20,004 nucleotides of DNA from Bacteroidales bacterium (GTDB lineage Bacteria; Bacteroidota; Bacteroidia; Bacteroidales; Bacteroidaceae): NCBI GenBank assembly GCA_004557185.1, contig SFEP01000045.1, positions 1 to 20,004 of the forward strand. The letters run 5' to 3'. The notes beneath the pieces were generated by a model. The model saw only the letters and a program-made list of their open reading frames with translations. It was not told where the DNA came from and made no database searches. Numbering within the stretch: the first letter of the stretch is position 1; each line of letters begins with the position of its first letter. A program made the translations under genes and the position numbers. Of the stretch, positions 14,587 through 20,004 are shown in pieces.

Positions 14587-15222
14587 ATGGCACAATTACA
14601 CTTACTCTTTGACTTCGGCGGCGTGCTGGTGGACCTTGACCGTGCACGCTGCGTGCAAGCCTTTGAGCGCCTGGGCTTCGACGTGCAGCACATGCTGGGC
14701 ACCTACAAGCAGGGCGGCGTGCTGCAACAACTGGAACGGGGCGAAACCGATGTGGCAGGATTTTGCCGCGAGATGCGACGCGCCGCCGGAAGCCACCACA
14801 CACCCGACGCCGACATTGTGGCCGCCTGGGAGAGTTACCTGACCGAGGTGCCTGCCGAACGCCTGGACGTGCTGCTGAAGATACGCCGCCACTACCCTGT
14901 GAGCGTGCTGAGCAACACGAACGTCATACACTGGCAGCAGGCTTGCCAACAGTTTTTCCGCTACAAGGGACTGGGCATCGACGACTTTTTCGACCACAAG
15001 TTCTTGTCGTACGAAATGGGGGTGGAGAAGCCCGACCCAGCCATCTTCCACGCCGTGGTGGCAAAGATGCAGGTGCCCGCCGAGGACATCCTCTTTCTGG
15101 ACGACAGCGCCGAGAACTGCGAAGCCGCACGCCGCTGTGGCATGAAGGCCGTGGTGGCACCCGCACACAGCGGCTGGCTCCCACTCTTCGACGATGACGG
15201 ACGGCTGACGATGGCCCTGTGA
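14587..15222 (+). CDS. HAD-superfamily phosphatase (HAD-IA, YihX-like)
   Basis: This is a cytoplasmic phosphohydrolase of 211 residues. HAD motif I is FDFGGVLVDLD with nucleophile Asp9; the usual second Asp (D-x-D) is replaced by Gly11, as is typical of the YihX/HAD-IA variant 3 group (DxGxV). Motif II is LSNTN (Ser109), motif III Lys148 in EKPDPAIF, and motif IV LFLDDSAENCEAARRCGM with Asp172 and Asp173. A helical cap lies between about 15 and 90. The physiological substrate is unknown; relatives act on sugar phosphates. The ATG at 14587 is chosen because the nucleophile motif begins eight residues later. An in-frame ATG at 14458 lies inside the U32 gene. Upstream, a TTTATATATATA stretch (14553-14566) may be promoter-like. 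Confidence 0.88.
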   Translation: MAQLHLLFDFGGVLVDLDRARCVQAFERLGFDVQHMLGTYKQGGVLQQLERGETDVAGFCREMRRAAGSHHTPDADIVAAWESYLTEVPAERLDVLLKIRRHYPVSVLSNTNVIHWQQACQQFFRYKGLGIDDFFDHKFLSYEMGVEKPDPAIFHAVVAKMQVPAEDILFLDDSAENCEAARRCGMKAVVAPAHSGWLPLFDDDGRLTMAL

Positions 15223-15241
15223 AGCCTGCTCCCTTGCCACA

Positions 15242-15303
15242 GCATTTTCACCCGCGTTCATCGCATTTTTCACCCTATCCCCCAGCATTTTCACCCTATA
15301 CAG
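15242..15303 (+). repeat. 21/22-bp T-tract repeats abutting the ribF start
   Basis: GCATTTTCACCC at 15242, GCATTTTTCACCC at 15263 and GCATTTTCACCC at 15285 are spaced by 21 and 22 bp. The intervening bases (CGCGTTCATC, TATCCCCCA, TATACA) vary. A fourth GCAT falls on the ribF start codon itself (15303-15306). The region fills most of the 82-bp gap between the HAD gene and ribF, and T-tracts recur every two helical turns. Confidence 0.8.
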
Positions 15304-15304
15304 C

Positions 15305-16255
15305 ATGAAGCCCTATACACTCCATACCTTTAAGCACACGGCCCCTGACGACGGGCCGAAGGGCTGGTGCGCGGCAGTCGGCTTTTTCGACGGCGTGCAC
15401 CTGGGCCACCGCTACCTGCTGCAGCAAGTGAAGGCCGAGGCAGCAGCACGCGGACTACTGCCCATGGCCGTGACCTTTGAGGAACATCCGCGGCTGGCAC
15501 TGACACCTACCCGCTACTGGCCCGAACTGCTCACTACCAACAAGGAGAAGTTGGCACTGCTCCGACAGGAGGGACTGGCGGCCTGCGCCGTGCTCCACTT
15601 CGACCACGCCATGTCGATGCTCACCTCGCAAGAGTTCATGCAGAAAATACTGGGCGAGGGGCTGGGCGTGAAATGCCTCCTTGTGGGCTACGACCACCAC
15701 TTTGGCAGCGACCTCTCGGCGGGCTTCAAGGACTACGTGCGCCAAGGCCGTGCCCTGGGAATGGAGGTGCTGCGCGAACAGCCCTACGAGCAGCACGACC
15801 TGCGCATCAGTTCGTCGGCCACACGCCGTTTCCTCTCGGGCGGCAACGTGGAGATGGCACGCGCTTGCCTGGGCCGCCCCTACGCCCTCAGCGGCACCGT
15901 GGTGCGAGGCCACCACGAAGGCACGGCGCTGGGATTTGCCACAGCCAACCTGCGTCCCGACTGTGCCGAACAGCTGGTGCCGGGACGCGGCGTGTATGCC
16001 GCATGGGGCCTGCTCCACGGTTTCCGCTATCCCGCCATGGTGAACATAGGCTGGCGGCCTACGCTCGACAACGGCACCGACCAGACCATTGAAGCCCACC
16101 TGCTCGACTACGAGGGCGGCGACCTCTACGGCGAAGGCTTGCAACTACAATTTATGTACAGAGTGCGCGACGAAAAGCGCTTTGACAGCCGCGACGACTT
16201 GGTGGCGCAGCTACAGGTGGATGCACGGCACGTAAAATCCTTGTTGCAGTCATGA
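15305..16255 (+). CDS. ribF: Bifunctional riboflavin kinase / FAD synthetase
   Basis: RibF phosphorylates riboflavin to FMN and adenylates FMN to FAD. The 316 residues have the standard two-domain plan. The N-terminal adenylyltransferase shows GFFDGVHLGHR (26-36), VTFEEHPR, VGYDHHFG and ISSSATRRFL (from 168). The C-terminal flavokinase begins near 183 with GRPYALSGTVVRGHHEGTALG and continues with VYAAW, VNIGWRPT and EAHLLDYEGGDLYGE. The flavokinase metal-site motif, normally P-T-A-N, reads Ala212-Thr-Ala-Asn here; the functional Thr and Asn are kept. The ATG at 15305 follows a T-tract repeat directly. The stop overlaps the start of the CPBP gene by 4 bp (ATGA), suggesting translational coupling. 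Confidence 0.95.
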   Translation: MKPYTLHTFKHTAPDDGPKGWCAAVGFFDGVHLGHRYLLQQVKAEAAARGLLPMAVTFEEHPRLALTPTRYWPELLTTNKEKLALLRQEGLAACAVLHFDHAMSMLTSQEFMQKILGEGLGVKCLLVGYDHHFGSDLSAGFKDYVRQGRALGMEVLREQPYEQHDLRISSSATRRFLSGGNVEMARACLGRPYALSGTVVRGHHEGTALGFATANLRPDCAEQLVPGRGVYAAWGLLHGFRYPAMVNIGWRPTLDNGTDQTIEAHLLDYEGGDLYGEGLQLQFMYRVRDEKRFDSRDDLVAQLQVDARHVKSLLQS

Positions 16256-17013
16256 AACAGTCCGTTTCCATCTTCCTTCTCTACATGGCATCACAAGTCG
16301 TGGCCGGGGCGCTGAGCCTGCTGTGGGTTTTACTGCCAAACCTCTTCAGGGGTGGCAAGCCCGACATGGGTAGCCCCAGCCCCCTCGTGCTGAGCATCAG
16401 CAGTGCGCTGCTCTCTGCGCTACTGGTGGCGAGCTTGCTTGCCTATTATCGCCGTGAGGAGCGCCGCACACCCCATCGCCGGGCCATCAAAGCCCTGGAT
16501 GCCGCAGGTGTGGGCGGTGCCGTGGTGTCGCTGCTGCTGCTCAACTTCGCCATCGACTTTCTGCTGCGTCCGTTGCACCTGAGCGATGGCTCCATGCTCG
16601 ACACGTTGCAAGCCATGCTGCACTGCGTGCCCGGCTGGCTGCTCATCTGCCTGATTGGGCCCATCACCGAGGAAATGGTGTTTCGCCGCGGCATTCTGCA
16701 TTACCTGGAGCGCAGCGGCGTGCAGGTTCCCGTGGCCATCGGGGCCAGCGCCCTTGTCTTTGCCATCGTGCACGGCAACCTGGCGCAGGGCATCCCCGCG
16801 TTGCTGCTCGGCATAGCGCTTGGCATACTCTACCACCGCTCCCGTTCGGTGTGGCTCTGCGTAGCCGCTCACGTAGCCAACAACACGGTGGCCGCCCTCC
16901 TCATGTTCCTGCCCGACCTACCCGACAGCTGGTGGCTCAGCCTGCTCAGCGTGCCCCTGCTGGCTCTGGCGTGGTGGATAGGCCGCCGCACCCTGCAGCA
17001 TGTGCAGGTGTAA
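16252..17013 (+). CDS. CPBP-family intramembrane glutamic endopeptidase
   Basis: This is an integral membrane protein of 253 residues with about seven or eight hydrophobic segments, among them ILFLLYMASQ-like residues 6-27, 45-65, 86-105, 120-138 and the last segment near 225-243. It carries the three signature motifs of the CPBP (Rce1-like, formerly CAAX protease or Abi) family: EE-MVF-RR with Glu140, Glu141 and Arg145; FAIVH with Phe170 and His174; and HVANN with His207 and Asn211. The two glutamates and the histidines form the proposed catalytic site in the membrane. Bacterial members act in bacteriocin immunity, peptide processing or unknown roles, and the substrate is not evident. The start overlaps ribF by 4 bp, so the two are almost certainly co-transcribed. 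Confidence 0.92.
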   Translation: MKQSVSIFLLYMASQVVAGALSLLWVLLPNLFRGGKPDMGSPSPLVLSISSALLSALLVASLLAYYRREERRTPHRRAIKALDAAGVGGAVVSLLLLNFAIDFLLRPLHLSDGSMLDTLQAMLHCVPGWLLICLIGPITEEMVFRRGILHYLERSGVQVPVAIGASALVFAIVHGNLAQGIPALLLGIALGILYHRSRSVWLCVAAHVANNTVAALLMFLPDLPDSWWLSLLSVPLLALAWWIGRRTLQHVQV

Positions 17014-17025
17014 CCGCCGCGGCAT

Positions 17026-17080
17026 CCCGTTTTACCCTAAGATTTCCCCCGTTTTACCCCATTTTGCCCCCCATTCATTG
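17026..17080 (+). repeat. 11/22-bp T-tract repeats just before the dus start
   Basis: CCCGTTTTACCC occurs at 17026-17037 and again at 17048-17059, 22 bp apart. Looser 11-bp units follow: CCATTTTGCCC (17059) and CCCATTCATTG (17070). T-rich stretches thus recur about every helical turn. The repeats fill the 70-bp gap between the CPBP stop and the ATG at 17084. Confidence 0.7.
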
Positions 17081-17083
17081 CCT

Positions 17084-18130
17084 ATGCACATTGGCTGCCT
17101 TGACTTAGGCCCCCGCCCCGTGCTCCTTGCCCCCATGGAGGACGTGACCGACATCGGCTTCCGCTTGCTGTGCCGCAGGCTGGGAGCCTCCATGGTCTAC
17201 TCCGAATTTGTGGCCGCCGACGCCCTTGTGCGGATGGTCAACAAGACGCTTGAGAAACTCACCGTGTGCCACGAGGAGCGCCCCGTGGCCATACAGATTT
17301 ACGGAAAAGACCCTGTGGCCATGCGCGATGCTGCCCAGATAGTGGTGGAACGTGCACGGCCCGATGTGCTCGACATCAACTTTGGCTGCCCCGTGAAGCG
17401 TGTGGCGGGCAAAGGAGCCGGTGCCGGACTGCTGCAGGACGTGCCGCGCATGCTCGACATCACCCGCGCCGTGGTGCAAGCCGTCGACGTCCCCGTCACA
17501 GCCAAGACGCGCCTCGGCTGGGACGAGAGCCACAAAATCATCGTACCGCTGGCCGAGCAGTTGCAGGACTGCGGCATTCAGGCGCTCACCATTCACGGAC
17601 GAACGAGGGCTCAAATGTACACGGGGCAGGCCGACTGGTCGCTCATCGGCGAGGTGAAGCGCAACCCCCGCATGCACATTCCCATCATCGGCAACGGCGA
17701 CCTTACCACCGCCGCCCAGGCCGTCGAAGCCTTTGAGCGCTACGGAGTGGATGCCGTGATGGTGGGGCGCGCCACCTTTGGCCGGCCCTGGATTTTCAAG
17801 GAAATGCACGATGCACTCATGCCCCACGACCACAGCGTCGCCCACGTGATAAAGAGCGACTTTGAGCCGATGTCCGACGATTGGAAGCTCGATGTGCTCA
17901 AAGAGCAGGTGCGGCAGAGCGTAGAGCGCATCGACGAGTATCGCGGCATTCTGCATGTGCGCCGCCACCTGGCAGCCTCGCCCCTCTTCAAGGGCATACC
18001 CAATTTCCGCCCCACACGCATCGCCATGCTGCGTGCCGACACCGTGGCCGAACTCTTCGACATCATCGAGCATACCCGCCAGCTATTGCACCGGCAAAGC
18101 GAGGAGAAGCAGTGTCACGAAGTATCATAA
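17084..18130 (+). CDS. dusB: tRNA-dihydrouridine synthase (DusB-like)
   Basis: This flavoenzyme reduces uridine to dihydrouridine in tRNA D-loops. The 348 residues form an FMN-binding TIM barrel followed by a C-terminal helical tRNA-binding domain. Seen: APMEDVTD (FMN site), the conserved IQIYGKDP, DINFGCPVKRVAGKGAGAGLL with catalytic Cys102, KTRLGWD, TIHGRTRAQMYTGQADW, IIGNGD and VMVGRATFGRPWIF. The pattern follows DusB; Bacteroidetes generally have a DusB-type enzyme, and the exact uridine position modified is not deducible here. The start is the ATG at 17084; an in-frame ATG at 17000 lies inside the CPBP gene and would add 28 unrelated residues. FMN supplied by RibF, encoded two genes upstream, is its cofactor, a plausible though unproven reason for the linkage. 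Confidence 0.93.
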   Translation: MHIGCLDLGPRPVLLAPMEDVTDIGFRLLCRRLGASMVYSEFVAADALVRMVNKTLEKLTVCHEERPVAIQIYGKDPVAMRDAAQIVVERARPDVLDINFGCPVKRVAGKGAGAGLLQDVPRMLDITRAVVQAVDVPVTAKTRLGWDESHKIIVPLAEQLQDCGIQALTIHGRTRAQMYTGQADWSLIGEVKRNPRMHIPIIGNGDLTTAAQAVEAFERYGVDAVMVGRATFGRPWIFKEMHDALMPHDHSVAHVIKSDFEPMSDDWKLDVLKEQVRQSVERIDEYRGILHVRRHLAASPLFKGIPNFRPTRIAMLRADTVAELFDIIEHTRQLLHRQSEEKQCHEVS

Positions 18131-18170
18131 AGCGCGCTTTCATCATTTTTTACCATCAAAATTCACTACT

Positions 18171-18878
18171 ATGAAACATTTGAGAATCGAAGCCGCCATC
18201 CTCGCCGCAGGATTGCTTTTGCTGGGCATCTGCCTCTACCTTGGCGTTACCAACCTCACCGACTCGCGCCGCGTGGTCAATGTGCACGGCGTGTCGGAGC
18301 GTGAGGTGAAGGCCGACCACGTCATCTGGCCCATCGTTTACAAAACCACAGGCAACGACCTGCAGGCACTCTACGAAGAATTGCGTGTGAAGAATGAGAA
18401 AATCAAGCAATTCCTCGTTCAAAACGGCATTTCAGAGAAAGAAATCACCGTGTCGGCCCCGCAAATCATCGACCTCCTGGCCGAACGCTACACCAATCCT
18501 GCCGAAGCCGCAGGCCGGCGCTACAACGTGACGGCGGTGACCACGGTAGCCACGGGCAACGTGGAAAAGGTAGAGGCGCTCATCAACCGCGTGGGCGAAC
18601 TCCTACAGCAGGGCATTGCCATCTCGGCCGGCGACTGGCAGAACGAGGTGAAATACGAGTTCAACGCCCTCGAAACCATCAAGCCCGCCATGATTGAAGA
18701 GGCCACCAAGGATGCCCGCCGCGCAGCCGAACAGTTTGGCAAGGACAGCGGAAGCGAGATAGGCAAAATACAGCATGCCGACCAAGGCTACTTCAGTATA
18801 GAAGACCGCGACAAATACACGCCCAGCATCAAAACGGTGCGCGTCGTCACCAACGTCACGTTCTATCTCGACAACTGA
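18171..18878 (+). CDS. SIMPL-domain (DUF541) envelope protein
   Basis: The protein has 235 residues. Residues 7-27 (EAAILAAGLLLLGICLYLGVT) form one hydrophobic segment without a clear cleavage site, so the protein is probably anchored in the inner membrane with the rest outside the cytoplasm. The body has the SIMPL/DUF541 pattern: RVVNVHGVSEREVKADHVIWPIVYK, an alternating helix (ALYEELRVKNEKIKQFLVQNGI), a conserved stretch around ITVSAPQIIDL, YNVTAVTTVATGNVEKVEALINRVGELL, and the C-terminal EATKDARRAAEQFGKDSGSEIGKIQHADQGYFSI. The domain is widespread in bacteria (for example YggE and BP26) and its biochemical role is not established. The ATG at 18171 is chosen because the membrane segment follows at once; the longer frame reads back into dus. 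It lies 40 bp after dus and is probably in the same operon. Confidence 0.87.
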   Translation: MKHLRIEAAILAAGLLLLGICLYLGVTNLTDSRRVVNVHGVSEREVKADHVIWPIVYKTTGNDLQALYEELRVKNEKIKQFLVQNGISEKEITVSAPQIIDLLAERYTNPAEAAGRRYNVTAVTTVATGNVEKVEALINRVGELLQQGIAISAGDWQNEVKYEFNALETIKPAMIEEATKDARRAAEQFGKDSGSEIGKIQHADQGYFSIEDRDKYTPSIKTVRVVTNVTFYLDN

Positions 18879-18904
18879 TGAACACCCCACATTGCTGCTG
18901 AAAA

Positions 18905-18926
18905 CCACGCTTTCACCACGCTTTTA
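18905..18926 (+). repeat. 11-bp tandem repeat before the AAA-ATPase start
   Basis: CCACGCTTTCA (18905-18915) is followed directly by CCACGCTTTTA (18916-18926), ten of eleven bases identical, and the ATG lies 12 bp further on. The T-rich tracts are one helical turn apart, as in front of dus and, at two turns, in front of ribF. Confidence 0.75.
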
Positions 18927-18938
18927 ATACCCCAACCT

Positions 18939-20004
18939 ATGAAATACCCTATCGGCATACAGACTTTTAATGACATCATTGACCACGGTTTTGTCTACGT
19001 CGACAAGACTCGCTTCGTGCACGAGCTGGTGACCACGAGCAAGGTGGTCTTCCTCGGCCGCCCGCGCCGCTTCGGCAAGAGTTTGCTGCTGTCGACTATT
19101 GAGAATTATTTCTTGGGGGAAAAGGAACGCTTCAAGGGATTGGCCATCGAAGCGCTGGAAAAGGAGTGGCAGACGCATCCTGTGCTGACGCTGTCGTTCG
19201 GCAGGCAGGATTTTAAGGGTGTTGACGGGGCTAAAGTGCTTGAGAAAGCCATCAACACCTTTCTCCGTAATGCCGAGGAGGAATACGGCCTTGTAAGTGC
19301 CAACGACACCCTTGGCGACCGCTTTTTTAATTTGCTCCGCCTCATTTACGAAAAGACGGGACGCCAGGTGGTCGTGCTCATCGACGAATACGACAAACCC
19401 CTGCTCGACGTCATGGACGAGAAGGTGGAGGTGGAATTGGATGGTCGCAAAATAACCTTAGAGGAATACAATCGTAACCTGCTCAGGAGCTTCTACGCCG
19501 TGTTCAAGGACGCCGACAGATACCTCCGCTTCGTCATGCTCACGGGCGTCACCAAGTTCTCGCAGATAAGCGTATTCAGCGGCTTCAACCAGCCCAAGGA
19601 TATCACGATGGACAAGCGCTACGAAGCCATCTGCGGCATCACGGCCGAAGAGATGGCGACGTATTTCGCCGAGCCGATAGCGGAGCTTGCCAAGACCGAG
19701 GATGTGAGCGTGGAGCAGGAAATGGCATTGCTCAAGCGGCAGTACGACGGTTACCACTTCGCCGAGGAGATGATTGACGTGTACAATCCGTTCAGTCTGC
19801 TCAACTGCTTCGACCAGTTGCGCCGCGACAACTACTGGTTCCGCACCGGCACGCCCACGTACCTCACCTCGTTGCTCAAGCACACCGACACCTGCTTCAA
19901 CGAACTGGTGGGCCGCTGGTACGACAGCGCCGAGTTCGTCGACTACAAGGCCGACGTGCAGCGCCCCCTGCCCATGCTCTACCAGAGCGGCTACCTCACC
20001 ATCA
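18939..20004 (+). CDS. AAA-ATPase-like / PD-(D/E)XK family protein, 3' end outside the window
   Basis: The frame is open from the ATG at 18939 to the window edge (355 complete codons), so the protein is truncated here only by the window. It begins MKYPIGIQTFNDIIDHGFVYVDKT, the characteristic opening of the AAA-ATPase-like family (PF09820 type) common in Bacteroidetes. Walker A is GRPRRFGKS (40-48) and Walker B VVVLIDEYDKPLLD with Asp149 and Glu150. TGVTKFSQISVFSGFNQPKDIT and YDGYHFAEEMIDVYNPFSLL are further family motifs. In complete members a PD-(D/E)XK nuclease-like domain (DUF1703) follows at the C-terminus, which is not visible here. These genes occur in many copies per genome; their function is unproven, with a defence or mobile-element role suggested. 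It is separated from the SIMPL gene by 60 bp. Confidence 0.88.
   Translation, partial: MKYPIGIQTFNDIIDHGFVYVDKTRFVHELVTTSKVVFLGRPRRFGKSLLLSTIENYFLGEKERFKGLAIEALEKEWQTHPVLTLSFGRQDFKGVDGAKVLEKAINTFLRNAEEEYGLVSANDTLGDRFFNLLRLIYEKTGRQVVVLIDEYDKPLLDVMDEKVEVELDGRKITLEEYNRNLLRSFYAVFKDADRYLRFVMLTGVTKFSQISVFSGFNQPKDITMDKRYEAICGITAEEMATYFAEPIAELAKTEDVSVEQEMALLKRQYDGYHFAEEMIDVYNPFSLLNCFDQLRRDNYWFRTGTPTYLTSLLKHTDTCFNELVGRWYDSAEFVDYKADVQRPLPMLYQSGYLTI

Overview
The window looks like a chromosomal segment of a Bacteroidales bacterium, most likely Prevotellaceae and from the G+C-rich end of that group. Several things point there. Starts lack Shine-Dalgarno sequences. Several upstream regions carry the Bacteroidetes -7 motif TAnnTTTG, and one has a full TTTG-N19-TATATTTG promoter. 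The GyrB, RibF, DEAD-box and AAA-ATPase/PD-(D/E)XK proteins have Bacteroides/Prevotella-type sequences, and there is a large secreted protein with a T9SS-like C-terminal tail. The genus is inferred from protein character only. Every recognised gene is on the + strand.

Layout: 1-507 is gene-free and holds a 72-bp repeat element. Then come a hotdog thioesterase (508-918) and DprA (978-2072), probably co-transcribed and followed by a candidate terminator. Next are a DEAD-box RNA helicase with a DbpA-type RNA-binding domain (2271-4157) and an outer-membrane beta-barrel protein (4284-4961), followed by a 21-bp tandem repeat and a clear terminator. A 1166-residue modular secreted protein (5607-9107) has its own consensus promoter, a leader of nearly 190 nt, a terminator and distinctive codon use. 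A 1.1-kb gene-free region (9108-10248) is crowded with repeat elements. GyrB (10249-12207), ArgB (12470-13255) and a U32-family Fe-S protein (13281-14522) follow. Then comes a close-packed run: HAD phosphatase, RibF, CPBP intramembrane protease (4-bp overlap with ribF), Dus and a SIMPL-domain protein. A partial AAA-ATPase runs off the right edge at 20004.

Most genes are housekeeping: DNA uptake and recombination (DprA), topology (GyrB), RNA remodelling, tRNA modification (Dus, probably U32), flavin cofactors (RibF) and arginine synthesis (ArgB). The compact 13.3-18.9 kb series looks like one or two operons of unrelated functions.

The most unusual content lies between the genes. Two elements 9.6 kb apart (43-114 and 9661-9732) share 54 identical bases, followed by a 20-bp palindromic end that is exactly reverse-complemented between the copies. 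They consist of 21-bp tandem units closed by an inverted arm. A neighbouring element (9558-9623) has the same plan and the same downstream flank but a different 21-bp unit. Further 21-22-bp or 11-bp tandem repeats of unrelated sequence lie upstream of the ribF, dus and AAA-ATPase starts and after the OMP gene. In several the A/T tracts repeat at one or two helical turns. This recurring intergenic architecture is the best candidate here for something undescribed.
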